The notes beneath the pieces were generated by a model. It ran no database searches, was not told the DNA's origin, and saw only the letters and a list, made by a program, of their open reading frames with translations. A program made the position numbers and the translations under genes. Below, in pieces: positions 18,400 through 27,188 of a stretch of DNA of 64,000 nucleotides; the first letter of the stretch is position 1, and every line of letters begins with the position of its first letter. Source of the stretch: Marinobacter antarcticus (lineage in GTDB: Bacteria > Pseudomonadota > Gammaproteobacteria > Pseudomonadales > Oleiphilaceae); NCBI RefSeq assembly GCF_900142385.1, contig NZ_FRAQ01000002.1:434001-498000 (forward strand). Direction: 5' to 3'.

Positions 18400-20064
18400 T
18401 CAGCTGCGCTTTGCTGGTTCCAGATGAACCTCTTTGGCCTGTTCCCGCAGCTTGAATTTCTGGATCTTGCCGGAGGCAGTGCGGGGCATGGCCTCGATCA
18501 CTTCCAGGTATTCCGGCAGGTAGTTCCTGGACAGTTGTTGTTGAATTAGGTAGTTCTTAACCTCGGCCAGGGTGACGTCCGTGGCGTTATCGTCGAGGGT
18601 CACGTAGGCGCATAGGCGCTCGCCCATGCGCTCATCCGGGCAGCCCACCAGAGCCACATCGACGATGCCGGGGAACTTGTAGAGCAGGTTTTCCACCTCA
18701 ACAACGGGAATGTTCTCACCGCCACGGATGACGACATCCTTGGTGCGGCCGGTGATACGGATATAGCCGTCCTTGTCCATGCGGGCGAGGTCACCGGTGC
18801 CGAACCAGCCGTCTTCATCCACGCCATAGAGTTCAGGGCGTTTGAGGTAGCCGACAAACAGGCTGGCACCTCGGACCAGCAGGTTTCCCTCCTCGCCCGT
18901 GGGTAGGTCGTTGCCCTGAAAGTCGGTCACTTTCACTTCCATCCAGGGCACGGTCTTGCCGTCTGACTGGCTGGCACGCTCGGGGGGATCTTCCGGGCAA
19001 GTCATGGTAACCGCGCCGTTTTCCGTCATGCCCCAGGCAGAAATGATCTTCGCTTTAAGAACCTTGCCGGCCTGCTCGACCACCGCGCTGGGAATTGGCG
19101 CACCCGCAGAGACGAAGATGCGCAGCGAATCGAGTTCGCCCTCATGATTGGGGGCTGTTTTGACCAGGTCAGCCAGAAATGGGGTGGCCGCCATGGTAAA
19201 GGCGGGTTTCTCCGCGGCGATCACTTTGCACACGTACTCGGCGTCCCAGATGTCCTGAAGAATCACGGTGGAGCCGAGGTAGATGGGCATCATAATGCCG
19301 TAGAGAAAGCCGGTCTGGTGCGCCAGGGGGGAGGCCATAAGCGCGGAATCGCCCGATCCCAGGTGCAGTCGGTCGGCATAGGGGCGCACGTTGGAGAACA
19401 GGGTGTTGGAGGTGTGCATCACCCCCTTCGGTTCGCCGGTGGTGCCGGAGGTGTAGAGAATCTGGATGACATCATCCGCGGAGGGTTTGCGTTCGCGGAA
19501 CAGGGCTGCGGTGTCCTGTTGCTCCTCCCAGGCGGTACCCATCAGGCGCTGCTCAAAACTGCGATTGCCTTCGCCACCAATCACCAGCAGCGTTTCCAGT
19601 TTGGGCAGCTCCTCCACCAGGCCGTCCATCATGGCTTCGTAATCGAAACCCCGGAACACCTTGGGGATAACCATGAGCCTGGCTTCGCCGAGGCGGAGCA
19701 TGAAGCGCAACTCCCGCTCGCGGAAAATGGACATCAGCGGATTGAGTATGGCGCCGATACGCATGCAGGCCAGGTGAAGGGCCGTCGTCTGCCACCAGTT
19801 GGGCAGCTGGCAGGCCACCACATCGCCTTTCCCGATACCCAGACCGGCGAGGCCGGCGGCCATGCGGGTGACCCGGTCGTTCAGCTCGCGGTAGGTGAGT
19901 GCGATACGGGAGTCTTCGGTGACCTGGTAACCGATGATCGCTTCGCGCTCGGGCGTGTTTGCCACCGCGTCGTCCAGGTAGTCGGTGATTAGCTTATCGT
20001 TCCAGGCGCCGCTTTGAACCATGGCGGCACGGCGTTCCGGGTTGAGCGAGATGCCTGTTTCCAT
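18400..20064 (-). CDS. aliA: AMP-forming CoA ligase, probably cyclohexanecarboxylate-CoA ligase (AliA-like)
   Basis: The first gene of the operon activates the carboxylic acid to its CoA thioester. The 554-residue protein has the ANL signatures LYTSGTTGEPKG (P-loop), GWFGTGDL and GRTKDVVIRGGENIP (hinge), and the C-terminal acylation Lys in SGKIQKF. It starts at ATG 20064 behind an AGGTG ribosome site; the frame stays open to 20172 but without homologous sequence. AliA-type ligases head the alicyclic acid clusters. A broader fatty or aromatic acid ligase cannot be excluded. A long antisense ORF inside it is a shadow. Confidence 0.82.
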   Translation of the reverse strand: METGISLNPERRAAMVQSGAWNDKLITDYLDDAVANTPEREAIIGYQVTEDSRIALTYRELNDRVTRMAAGLAGLGIGKGDVVACQLPNWWQTTALHLACMRIGAILNPLMSIFRERELRFMLRLGEARLMVIPKVFRGFDYEAMMDGLVEELPKLETLLVIGGEGNRSFEQRLMGTAWEEQQDTAALFRERKPSADDVIQILYTSGTTGEPKGVMHTSNTLFSNVRPYADRLHLGSGDSALMASPLAHQTGFLYGIMMPIYLGSTVILQDIWDAEYVCKVIAAEKPAFTMAATPFLADLVKTAPNHEGELDSLRIFVSAGAPIPSAVVEQAGKVLKAKIISAWGMTENGAVTMTCPEDPPERASQSDGKTVPWMEVKVTDFQGNDLPTGEEGNLLVRGASLFVGYLKRPELYGVDEDGWFGTGDLARMDKDGYIRITGRTKDVVIRGGENIPVVEVENLLYKFPGIVDVALVGCPDERMGERLCAYVTLDDNATDVTLAEVKNYLIQQQLSRNYLPEYLEVIEAMPRTASGKIQKFKLREQAKEVHLEPAKRS

Positions 20065-20166
20065 CTGATTCACCTGTTGTGTCCGATTTGTTGTTATTGG
20101 TATCAGACTGCACGAAGCCGGTCTTTTACATTCCGTTTGAAGATACGCCTCACTTAAATAATGTGT

Positions 20167-20176
20167 CAACATGTTG
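20167..20176. promoter_or_regulatory. Palindrome upstream of the CoA ligase, possible MarR operator
   Basis: The perfect 10-base palindrome CAACATGTTG lies about 103 bases before the aliA start, in the AT-rich control region of the operon. MarR regulators bind short palindromes of this kind, and the operon ends in a MarR gene. The rest of 20065-20283 is very AT-rich and holds no ORF that I can support. Confidence 0.3.
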
Positions 20177-20283
20177 CTTTAAATAATCGAGTGAGTGATC
20201 TCAAGGCCTAATCTCAATAATAATTATTACAAGTAGTTATGGTTCTTTTATAATAATTTACTTTGTAATATATGATGAGATAA

Positions 20284-20430
20284 GTCGATATATTGATTAA
20301 GTTTCGTGAGACTGCAGCGCTGATTCGGCTTAATTGTCCGGAGGTTTGCAATGCTCTGAATAACGCGCTGATGGATGATTTTTTCGAGGCATTGGTAGCT
20401 TTGGAAGCGGGCGATGCCATCCCGACTGGA
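20284..20430 (+). pseudogene. N-terminal remnant of an enoyl-CoA hydratase (BadK-like)
   Basis: The frame from about 20284 reads as the beginning of a crotonase: ALIRLNCPEVCNALNNALM followed by DDFFEALVALEAGDAI. This matches the IxLNRPxxxNALNxxLMDxLxxAL start of enoyl-CoA hydratases, and BadK in particular. After about 50 residues the homology stops and the frame runs into unrelated sequence next to the toxin-antitoxin genes. The normal RP is changed to CP, and no proper start codon or ribosome site is seen. It is most simply a decayed gene cut by insertion of the neighbouring module. It lies on the strand opposite to the ligase operon. Confidence 0.6.
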
Positions 20431-20507
20431 AATGCCATCTCTGTTAACATCTGTACTATATATGCTATATTGATCACATATGGACAGAGTATGTTGAGAG
20501 GTGCACC

Positions 20508-20912
20508 ATGACGGCTGTCGTAGAGCGTAGAAGCACAGAAGGTGACCGCGAGGCTGAGAAAGGGCGCGTGGCATTAAAGGGATTCTTCAGGGTAACGGAG
20601 GAGTGGAGGTGTAGTGCCGAAGAGCGCAGCAGGCTTCTTGGTGGCCCATCCAGGACAACGCTCTATAATTACGCAAAACTCAACCCCACCAAGCTCTCCA
20701 ATGATACAATGGAGCGCATCAGTTACATCCTTGGTATATACAAGGCCGTGCAGTTGCTGTACCCAACTCATGAACGGGCCAATCGCAGAATCCGCCTGAA
20801 AACGTCTGAAGTACCGTTTTGCGGCAAGTCCGCCATGGAGTTCATGACGCAAGGTTCAATGATGAACCTGATGATGGCCCGCCAATATTTCGACGCCAAG
20901 CGGGGGCGGTAA
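20508..20912 (+). CDS. Xre/MbcA/ParS-type antitoxin of a RES-Xre module
   Basis: This 134-residue protein has an N-terminal helix-turn-helix-like half (RLLGGPSRTTLYNYAK, then LSNDTMERISYILGIYKAVQ) and a C-terminal DUF2384-like segment (GKSAMEFMTQGSMMNLMMARQYFDAKRG), the two parts of Xre antitoxins paired with RES toxins. The antitoxin neutralises the toxin and autoregulates the operon. Its TAA stop shares one base with the toxin ATG, so the two are translationally coupled. The promoter is probably in the AT-rich stretch at 20450-20500. Confidence 0.88.
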   Translation: MTAVVERRSTEGDREAEKGRVALKGFFRVTEEWRCSAEERSRLLGGPSRTTLYNYAKLNPTKLSNDTMERISYILGIYKAVQLLYPTHERANRRIRLKTSEVPFCGKSAMEFMTQGSMMNLMMARQYFDAKRGR

Positions 20913-21613
20913 TGTTCTCCACCCCTCGGCTGCACCTTCCTGAGTGGGAGGCATACCGCATCATTCCGAGCCATTACCCGCCCATAGACCTTTTCGAGCG
21001 CATCTTCGAACCTGACGAATATGAACTGGCGTTTGAGATTGAGGGTATGACAAATCCTCGGCTGCGTGACGAAGCTGGGGATATCGAACTGGTGCAACCG
21101 GGCGACCGGATCAGCGGGCCCGGCAGTACACCGGTGATGGCATCGTTCACGCACATTGGCTTTGGAAGCCGTTTTTCTGACAGGCACTTTGGAGCTTACT
21201 ATGCAGCCAGCAGTCTTGAGGCTGCTATCCGGGAGACCGTTTTTCACAAAGAGCGTGAGATGGCGGCCGCCAATGAAGAATCCATCGAGCTCACCATGAG
21301 AGCCTATGTTGGTTGCGTGGCATTAGAGATGCACGACATCCGGGGGCCAGAGTTCGCAGATCTGCATAATCCGGACGCTGATGATTACGCGTTAAGCCAG
21401 AAGTTTGCTCGCCGCTGGCGCACCAAGGGATCGAATGGGCTGCTGTATAATAGCGTCCGACATCCTGGCAGTGAGTGTATCGCTGCGTTTAAACCGAAAA
21501 CTGTGTCCATTCCTGTGCAAGGGCCGCACTTGAAATACTTCTGGGATGGGGATAAACAACGCATTACTCATTGGGCGGAAATAGGGGAGGCGCATTCTCT
21601 GATCCGGCCTTGA
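20912..21613 (+). CDS. RES-domain toxin
   Basis: RES toxins break down NAD+ and stop growth when the antitoxin is lost. The protein (233 residues from ATG 20912) has the RES-domain pattern: R in YRIIPSHYPP, GSRFSDRHFGAYYAASSLEAAIRET with the conserved R, Y and E, and the C-terminal NGLLYNSVRHPGSECIAAF containing the conserved Ser region. The frame is open further upstream, but that part overlaps the antitoxin and is not needed. Such modules are common on mobile DNA, which fits the hydratase remnant on one side and the cassette-like segment on the other. Confidence 0.9.
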   Translation: MFSTPRLHLPEWEAYRIIPSHYPPIDLFERIFEPDEYELAFEIEGMTNPRLRDEAGDIELVQPGDRISGPGSTPVMASFTHIGFGSRFSDRHFGAYYAASSLEAAIRETVFHKEREMAAANEESIELTMRAYVGCVALEMHDIRGPEFADLHNPDADDYALSQKFARRWRTKGSNGLLYNSVRHPGSECIAAFKPKTVSIPVQGPHLKYFWDGDKQRITHWAEIGEAHSLIRP

Positions 21614-21697
21614 TATTATACGGCATTGCCGAGTAGCACCCGAAAGTCTTTAGTCAGCTTCACTGAGACGAGACGAGTTGTGACAAAGCCATCATCG

Positions 21698-21790
21698 GTA
21701 CCAAAACCTCCGCTTCGCTGCGGCCTTGGCACCTTCACCGGACGCCCATTTCGCTGCGCTACATGTGCGCCGCTAAACAAAAGCGTTAAC
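21698..21790 (+). repeat. Possible integron attC-like site, 3' half
   Basis: An imperfect hairpin at 21698-21734 (GGT.CCAA...CCGC paired with GCGG.CTTGG.ACC around a TTCGCT loop) is followed by a segment ending CGCTAAACAAAAGCGTTAAC at 21771-21790. That end resembles the L'-R' end of attC sites, where recombination occurs at GTTRRRY, although GTTAACT deviates at one position. I could not identify a convincing 5' partner site. The small low-GC ORF starts 20 bases later, where a cassette gene would begin. Confidence 0.4.
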
Positions 21791-21810
21791 TTTCCAGGAA
21801 TTACCTTTTA

Positions 21811-22077
21811 ATGCTAGATAAAATTATCATCATCCGAGATTACCTGAAGAAATCCAAAATTCGCTGTACATACAATGCAGCGGCTAAAGCACTAGGTATT
21901 AAACCTGCTGATTTCAAAAAACTATTGGTTGATCGCACGCCAGAAAATTCCTGGTTCGTAAATACAGGCGCTGGAGAACCAGTAGGGTACGCTGACAATG
22001 AAAAAGACCCTGATCTTTATCGAACAAAACGGATTATTATATCCGCAGAGGTTTTAACCAGAAATCTTGATTTGTGA
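21811..22077 (+). CDS. Small hypothetical protein, cassette-like
   Basis: This 88-residue ORF has a clearly lower GC content than its neighbours. It reads as an N-terminal helical part (IRDYLKKSKIRCTYNAAAKALGIKPADFKKLL) followed by NSWFVNTGAGEPVGYADNE. I recall the pattern 'TYxAVAxxLG...SWVVNxxTGxPTGY' from small conserved proteins of unknown function, perhaps with a winged-helix fold. No signal peptide or catalytic motif is visible. The short leader (about 20 bases) from the attC-like sequence, and another attC-like start right after the stop, make it look like an integron gene cassette. It may continue the defence or stability theme of the adjacent toxin-antitoxin pair, but that is a guess. 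Confidence 0.6.
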   Translation: MLDKIIIIRDYLKKSKIRCTYNAAAKALGIKPADFKKLLVDRTPENSWFVNTGAGEPVGYADNEKDPDLYRTKRIIISAEVLTRNLDL

Positions 22078-22080
22078 AAA

Positions 22081-22097
22081 GTTAACAAGGCGTTGAG
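22081..22097 (+). repeat. Possible attC-like 5' end after the small ORF
   Basis: The sequence GTTAACAAGGCGTTGAG starts 3 bases after the stop of the small ORF. It resembles the R''-L'' beginning of attC sites (typically xTAACAAGGCGTTCAAG-like). It repeats the GTTAAC core found at 21785-21790, about 296 bases earlier. A complete palindromic partner is not present before the next gene ends at 22136, so the site would be truncated. Confidence 0.4.
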
Positions 22098-22135
22098 AAA
22101 GATGGTCTCACATGGATCACCTTTTCCATTGCGGC

Positions 22136-24238
22136 TTAAGCCACCCGCACAGCTACCCGCGTACCGTTAAACGCCGCGTTGCCGGTCAAGGCATCAATGC
22201 GCTGTGAGTCAGTGATGTCGTTCATGCTGACACCCGGCTGCGATTCCGCAACGGTCATGGCAGTGTTGGCCCGGTTGTGGCCCCAGCCCTGAGGGATGCT
22301 GATTACCCCTTCAAACATATCGTCGTTGAATTCCACAGGCAGCTGAATTTTACCGGTGGAGGAGACGACCAGCGCATTCTGCCCGTCGGTAAGGCCCAGC
22401 TTTTGGGCATCAGCGGTATTCATCTGAACCGTGCATGGGTTTTTGCCTTTGACTAACCGATGGGAATTCTGGGTCCAGGTATTGTGACTGCGGGGCAGCC
22501 GGCGGCTGATCATGGAAAACGGATAGTCGCAATCCTGTTCGCGGCTCGAAAATCCCGATTCGTCCAGGCGTTTCAGATCGTCCAGATACAGTTGGGGCGC
22601 GATTCGTATGAGTCCGTCTTCGGTTTGAATTCGTTGCTCCAGGCAAGGCTGTAGTGGCCCCAGATCCAAGCCGTGTGGATTGTCTTTCAGTTTGTCCAGG
22701 CTCATGCCTTGCGCGCCGTATGCACCGTGCTTCAGGCCGGCGTCCAACATCATCTCCGGCGTCACTCCGTCGTCTTCCCTCCCGGTCAGGTGCAGGGCGA
22801 GATCCCGAAGGATTTCCCAGTCATGTTTTTGATCGGGCGATTTCTCGAACATGGGCTCGGAGAACTTGGCTGTGTTCCGCACCGCAAAGGAATTGAAGAA
22901 TACGTCGAAATGGGGCACTTCCAGGCCGGTTGTGGCCGGCAGAATGATGTCCGCATGGCGGGTGGTTTCGTTCAGGTAGATGTCCACAGACACCATGAAC
23001 TCCAGCGCATCAAACGCCTCTTCCAGACGCATCCCGCCAGGGGCGGAGAGCACGGGGTTACCGGCGACGGTAATCATGGCCCGAATCTGGCCTTCGCCGG
23101 GTGTCAGAATCTCATCGGCCAGGGTGGCGACCGGGAATTCGTTGTTAAAGTAGGGCAGCTTTCTTACCCGGGACTCATAGCGGCCGTAAGAGCTGGGTTT
23201 GCCTTTTTTATCCCGCACCAGATCGAAAACAGGCTGGGGAAACATAGCGCCGCCCCGGCGATCAAAATTTCCTGTGAGAATATTCAGCACATTATTCAGC
23301 CACTGGCATAGGCCGCCAAAAGACTGGGTGGAGGCACCCATCCGGCTGTAGCACACAGCACTTTTGGCTGTGGCCATCTCGCGTGCCAGCTCCCGGATGG
23401 CCGTTGCTTCCATGCCGCAGGCATCGGCTACGGTTTCCGGTGAATAAGGCTTCACCGCCTCCGCCAAGCTATCCAGCCCGTGAATACGGGATTCGAGATG
23501 GCCAAGATTCACGCGCTGCTCATCAAACAGGGTGTGCACCAGGGCGAGCATGAACAGGGCGTCTGTTTCCGGGCGGATGAACAGATGCCGATCGGCCTTC
23601 TTGGCGGTCTCGGTGCGTCGGGGATCTACCACCACCACCTTGCCGCCCCGTTGCTGAATCGCCTTCAGGCGTTTGCCCACGCCCGGTGCCGTCATCAGGC
23701 TGCCATTGGAGACGATCGGGTTGGCTCCGATGATCAGCATGAAATCTGTGTGGTCGATGTCCGGAATGGGAATGAGCATGCCGGCACCGAGCATGTAATT
23801 GGAGGCCACATGGTGGGGCAGCTGATCGGCGGATGCGGAGCTGTAACGATTGTTGGTACCCAGTGCCTTGAAAAACCGCGGCAGCATGATGGCATTGCCG
23901 AAGTTGTGGGCGTTGGGATTGCCAAGGTACACGCCGACCGCATCTTTGCCGTGGGCCTGCTGAACGTCGCGGAAGCGGGTGGCTATTTCGGCGAAGGCTT
24001 CGTTCCAGCTGATCTCCTGCCAGCCATCTGCTGTGCGCTTGAGGGGTGTTTTCAGGCGGTCTTTATCCCTGTAGAAATCCTGAAGGGCCACCGCCTTGGG
24101 GCAAATATGACCACGACTGAACGGATCGTTGTTGTCGCCCTTGATCGACAGTATCTCTCCGCCCTGGTGTTTGATTTCCAGGCCGCACATGGCTTCGCAG
24201 ATATTGCAGGTCCGATAGTGGGTCTTGGCTTCGCTCAT
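22136..24238 (-). CDS. Molybdopterin-dependent oxidoreductase (formate dehydrogenase/nitrate reductase family)
   Basis: The 700-residue protein belongs to the DMSO-reductase superfamily. It starts with an Fe4S4-binding pattern (Cys 11, 14, 18 and 46 in CNICEAMC...HICPKA), then bis-MGD domains with GANPIVSNGSLMTAPGVGKR and DPRRTETAKKADRHL, and a C-terminal molydopterin-binding domain (MNTADAQKLGLTDGQ). It has no Tat signal, so it acts in the cytoplasm. It stands alone without electron-transfer subunits, as do many orphan 'anaerobic dehydrogenases' in this family. The substrate cannot be deduced. It is convergent with the cassette-like patch. Confidence 0.82.
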   Translation of the reverse strand: MSEAKTHYRTCNICEAMCGLEIKHQGGEILSIKGDNNDPFSRGHICPKAVALQDFYRDKDRLKTPLKRTADGWQEISWNEAFAEIATRFRDVQQAHGKDAVGVYLGNPNAHNFGNAIMLPRFFKALGTNNRYSSASADQLPHHVASNYMLGAGMLIPIPDIDHTDFMLIIGANPIVSNGSLMTAPGVGKRLKAIQQRGGKVVVVDPRRTETAKKADRHLFIRPETDALFMLALVHTLFDEQRVNLGHLESRIHGLDSLAEAVKPYSPETVADACGMEATAIRELAREMATAKSAVCYSRMGASTQSFGGLCQWLNNVLNILTGNFDRRGGAMFPQPVFDLVRDKKGKPSSYGRYESRVRKLPYFNNEFPVATLADEILTPGEGQIRAMITVAGNPVLSAPGGMRLEEAFDALEFMVSVDIYLNETTRHADIILPATTGLEVPHFDVFFNSFAVRNTAKFSEPMFEKSPDQKHDWEILRDLALHLTGREDDGVTPEMMLDAGLKHGAYGAQGMSLDKLKDNPHGLDLGPLQPCLEQRIQTEDGLIRIAPQLYLDDLKRLDESGFSSREQDCDYPFSMISRRLPRSHNTWTQNSHRLVKGKNPCTVQMNTADAQKLGLTDGQNALVVSSTGKIQLPVEFNDDMFEGVISIPQGWGHNRANTAMTVAESQPGVSMNDITDSQRIDALTGNAAFNGTRVAVRVA

Positions 24239-24384
24239 ATGAACAGGCTCTGTTGTGAGTATTGTCGTTATTGGACGTCTGAGTTTGGCATAAACGGCAA
24301 GAAAATCAGACGGTCATTATTCACATAAATCTGGCCGATCCTGCCACATAACTTTAAGAAAATCGTCACATCAGTGACTCCCCT

Positions 24385-24416
24385 CTGTCATCTGACATCG
24401 ACAGGATGTCTATACA
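24385..24416. promoter_or_regulatory. phn operon control region: candidate PhnF operator and Pho-box half
   Basis: TGTCTATACA at 24407-24416 is an imperfect palindrome resembling the GTCTATAC core reported for PhnF/HutC-type GntR regulators. It lies 28 bases before phnC. CTGTCAT at 24385-24391 matches one Pho-box half (consensus CTGTCAT), but the second half is poor. Both would fit an operon induced by phosphate starvation and controlled by its own PhnF. Confidence 0.4.
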
Positions 24417-24443
24417 AGATGACCACAAATCAGAGGGAACGTC

Positions 24444-25277
24444 ATGGGGCCTGTCATTCGCATCCATAACCTGAGCAAGACCTTCGGCAAAGACGGCGCA
24501 GCACTCAGCAATATCAGCATCAATGTTGATCAAGGCGAAATGGTGGGGCTTATTGGCCCTTCTGGTTCCGGAAAGTCAACGTTGCTGCGACATGTGTCAG
24601 GGCTTGTAAAAGGGGATCAGACCGGTGGCGGTGTCGAGGTGTTGGGTGAGCCTTTGCAGCTTGCAGGAAAGCTGAGCCGGCGTGCCAGGCACACACGGGC
24701 CCGGATTGGTTACATCTTTCAGCAGTTCAATCTGGTGAATCGCCTCAGTGTGCTAGACAACGTGCTGATGGGTTTGCTGGGAAGAGTGCCGGTCTGGCGC
24801 GGCACGCTTGGCCTTTTTTTCGAACAGGAAAAATTGCTGGCGATGGAGTCGCTGCGGCGGGTCGGAATGGATGATCACGCCCATAAGCGGGCCTCTTGTC
24901 TTTCTGGCGGTCAACAGCAGCGGGTTGCTATCGCAAGAGCTCTGACTCAGCAGGTGGATATCATTCTCGCGGATGAACCCATCGCCTCGCTTGACCCCGA
25001 GTCTGCTCGGTGCGTCATGGATATTCTTGAAGATATCAACCAGCAGGACGGCAAGACTGTGCTGGTGACTTTGCACCAGATCGATTATGCACACAGCTAT
25101 TGCCATCGAATTCTTGCTCTGAAGCAAGGGCGTGTTCACTACGATGGCGCCGCTGGTGAACTGACTCCCGCATTACTGAACAACATCTACGGCACCACCT
25201 CTTTCAATAACCATAGCCTGCCTGAACCCCGTTGTGTGCTCGCCACACCCGTGGAAGGCCTCGCCATGGCGCAGTAG
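24444..25277 (+). CDS. phnC: Phosphonate ABC transporter ATPase PhnC
   Basis: This 277-residue ATPase powers phosphonate uptake with PhnD and PhnE. It has Walker [10 protein letters not shown] (about 38-46), the Q-loop FQQFNL, signature [15 protein letters not shown] and Walker [14 protein letters not shown]. It opens the phn operon after a 205-base control region, with the ribosome site GAGGGAACGTC before ATG. The length is slightly above that of E. coli PhnC (about 262). Confidence 0.94.
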   Translation: MGPVIRIHNLSKTFGKDGAALSNISINVDQGEMVGLIGPSGSGKSTLLRHVSGLVKGDQTGGGVEVLGEPLQLAGKLSRRARHTRARIGYIFQQFNLVNRLSVLDNVLMGLLGRVPVWRGTLGLFFEQEKLLAMESLRRVGMDDHAHKRASCLSGGQQQRVAIARALTQQVDIILADEPIASLDPESARCVMDILEDINQQDGKTVLVTLHQIDYAHSYCHRILALKQGRVHYDGAAGELTPALLNNIYGTTSFNNHSLPEPRCVLATPVEGLAMAQ

Positions 25278-25318
25278 CAATAAGTCCTGATTAACCCAAC
25301 CACGAAACGAGGAACATC

Positions 25319-26323
25319 ATGATTAAACAATGGATTTGTGGCCTGACTATCGCAGCATCGCTAACCGCCGCCGCTGGCGTTCAGGCCGAAGAAATGAAAA
25401 CCCTGAACTTCGGCATTATTTCAACGGAGTCCTCCCAGAACCTCAGGACCATGTGGAATCCGTTCCTGGACGACATGTCCGATCAGCTGGGTATGGAAGT
25501 AAACGCTTTTTTTGCGCCCGATTACGCCGGCATCATCCAGGCCATGCGGTTCGATAAAGTTGACGTGGCCTGGTATGGCAACAAGTCAGCCATGGAAGCG
25601 GTTGATCGTGCCGGAGGCGAAATCTTTGCCCAAACGGTCGATGTAACCGGCAATCCGGGCTACTGGTCGCTGCTCATTACCCATCGAGATAACAAAGACC
25701 TGAACACCGTTGAGGACGTTCTCGCCAACGCCAAGGACCTCACGTTTGGTAACGGTGATCCCAACTCTACATCCGGCTTCCTGGTGCCAGGCTATTACGT
25801 GTTTGCTGCCAATGGCGTTGACGCCAAGAGCGCTTTCAAACGCACTCTGAACTCCAGCCATGAAACCAATGCCCTGGCAGTTGCGAGCAAGCAGGTTGAC
25901 GTTGCGACCTTCAACACTGAGAGCTATTCACGCCTTCAGGAAACTCACCCGCAGAAAGCTGAGCAGTTGAAGATTCTCTGGAAATCGCCCCTGATCCCGG
26001 CCGACCCACTGGTCTGGCGCAAGAACCTCCCGGAGAACGTCAAGAGCAAAGTCAGGAATTTCATTTTTAACTATGGAACTGAGAATGAGTCTGAAAAGGC
26101 CGTTCTGGCAGACCTCCAGTGGGCTCCGTTCAAGGTTTCCTCGAACGACCAGCTGATTCCGATTCGCCAGCTTGCCCTGTTCAAACAGAAAGCCAGTCTG
26201 CAGGCGGAAGAGCATCTCGATGCCGACGAAAAATCTCGCCGCATCGCCGTTATCGAAAGCGAGCTCAAAGCACTTAACCGCCGTGCAGCCGCGATCGAAG
26301 AAAAACAGGCCGCAACCAACTAA
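25319..26323 (+). CDS. phnD: Phosphonate-binding periplasmic protein PhnD
   Basis: The protein delivers phosphonates to PhnE/PhnC. It has a signal peptide (cleavage near VQA-EE, residue 23) without a lipobox, and the PhnD family core: [50 protein letters not shown] (the STSG phosphonate-binding loop) and [14 protein letters not shown]. The last 40 residues form a charged helix. The start has AACGAGGAAC upstream. The gene follows phnC by 41 bases. Confidence 0.94.
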   Translation: MIKQWICGLTIAASLTAAAGVQAEEMKTLNFGIISTESSQNLRTMWNPFLDDMSDQLGMEVNAFFAPDYAGIIQAMRFDKVDVAWYGNKSAMEAVDRAGGEIFAQTVDVTGNPGYWSLLITHRDNKDLNTVEDVLANAKDLTFGNGDPNSTSGFLVPGYYVFAANGVDAKSAFKRTLNSSHETNALAVASKQVDVATFNTESYSRLQETHPQKAEQLKILWKSPLIPADPLVWRKNLPENVKSKVRNFIFNYGTENESEKAVLADLQWAPFKVSSNDQLIPIRQLALFKQKASLQAEEHLDADEKSRRIAVIESELKALNRRAAAIEEKQAATN

Positions 26324-26334
26324 GAGTGAATACG

Positions 26335-26353
26335 CCGGAGGTCTAACCTCCGG
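26335..26353. other. Hairpin between phnD and phnE
   Basis: A 7-bp stem (CCGGAGG and CCTCCGG) with a 5-base loop lies 11 bases after the phnD stop. No T-run follows, so it is not a normal terminator. It probably stabilises the upstream phnD message or tunes expression of phnE relative to the binding protein, as REP-like stems do in other transporter operons. Confidence 0.55.
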
Positions 26354-26390
26354 TCCGCCTGCTGGCGACATTCAACCGGATATCTGTCTT

Positions 26391-27188
26391 ATGCAAACGG
26401 CTTCAGTCTCAACAAAAGCACCCGCCAACCTGCCTCGCCATAGCTGGATCAAGTTGTTCGGTTGGGGGCTTTTCCTGGCTGTGATGGCCTGGTCCTGGGA
26501 AGGCGCGGAGATGAGGCCTGCGTCGCTCTGGAACGACGCAGAAAACATGGCAACTTTCGCAGGTGATTTCTTTCCTCCCGATTTTACCTCCTGGCGCTTT
26601 TACGTCAGCGAGATGGTGACAACCGTGCAGATCGCGGTTTGGGGAACCTTTCTGGCGATTATCCTGGCTATCCCATTCGCCATTTTATCGTCTGAAAATC
26701 TGGTGCCTTGGTGGGTATACCAACCGGTTCGAAGATTGATGGACGCCAGCCGCGCTATCAATGAAATGGTCTTTGCCATGCTGTTCGTGGTAGCCGTTGG
26801 GCTCGGGCCTTTTGCCGGGGTACTGGCGTTATTCGTCCATACCACTGGCGTGCTCGCCAAGCTGTTTTCCGAAGCCGTCGAAGCGATTGACCCTGGCCCT
26901 GTTGAAGGCGTTCGCGCTACCGGTGCCACCGGGATTCAGGAAATCATTTTCGGCGTCATTCCACAGGTACTGCCGTTGTGGATTTCCTATTCCCTGTATC
27001 GCTTCGAATCCAATGTTCGCTCGGCAACTGTGCTCGGCATGGTGGGAGCGGGCGGTATCGGGGTGATTCTCTGGGAAAGTATGCGCGGTTTCATGTTTGC
27101 CCAGACCTGCGCCGTAATGATCGTGATCATCGTGGTGGTGACAGGGCTGGACCTCATCTCTCAATGTGTCCGGAAGCGGTTTATCTGA
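26391..27188 (+). CDS. phnE: Phosphonate ABC transporter permease PhnE
   Basis: The 265-residue inner-membrane permease begins at ATG 26391. The frame is open from 26172, but that part overlaps phnD and is not protein-like. It has about six hydrophobic segments and the EAA loop [20 protein letters not shown], which contacts PhnC. The last segment includes [20 protein letters not shown], typical of PhnE. The TGA stop overlaps the phnF ATG (TGATG). Confidence 0.93.
   Translation: MQTASVSTKAPANLPRHSWIKLFGWGLFLAVMAWSWEGAEMRPASLWNDAENMATFAGDFFPPDFTSWRFYVSEMVTTVQIAVWGTFLAIILAIPFAILSSENLVPWWVYQPVRRLMDASRAINEMVFAMLFVVAVGLGPFAGVLALFVHTTGVLAKLFSEAVEAIDPGPVEGVRATGATGIQEIIFGVIPQVLPLWISYSLYRFESNVRSATVLGMVGAGGIGVILWESMRGFMFAQTCAVMIVIIVVVTGLDLISQCVRKRFI

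Noticed and set aside
19144..19992. 282-residue ORF on the plus strand inside the CoA ligase gene
   Set aside because: It is antisense to a well-supported ligase, is His/Gly-rich without domain pattern, and looks like a codon-bias shadow.
23480..24328. 282-residue ORF on the plus strand inside the molybdopterin oxidoreductase gene
   Set aside because: Antisense to conserved coding sequence and without any recognisable domain.
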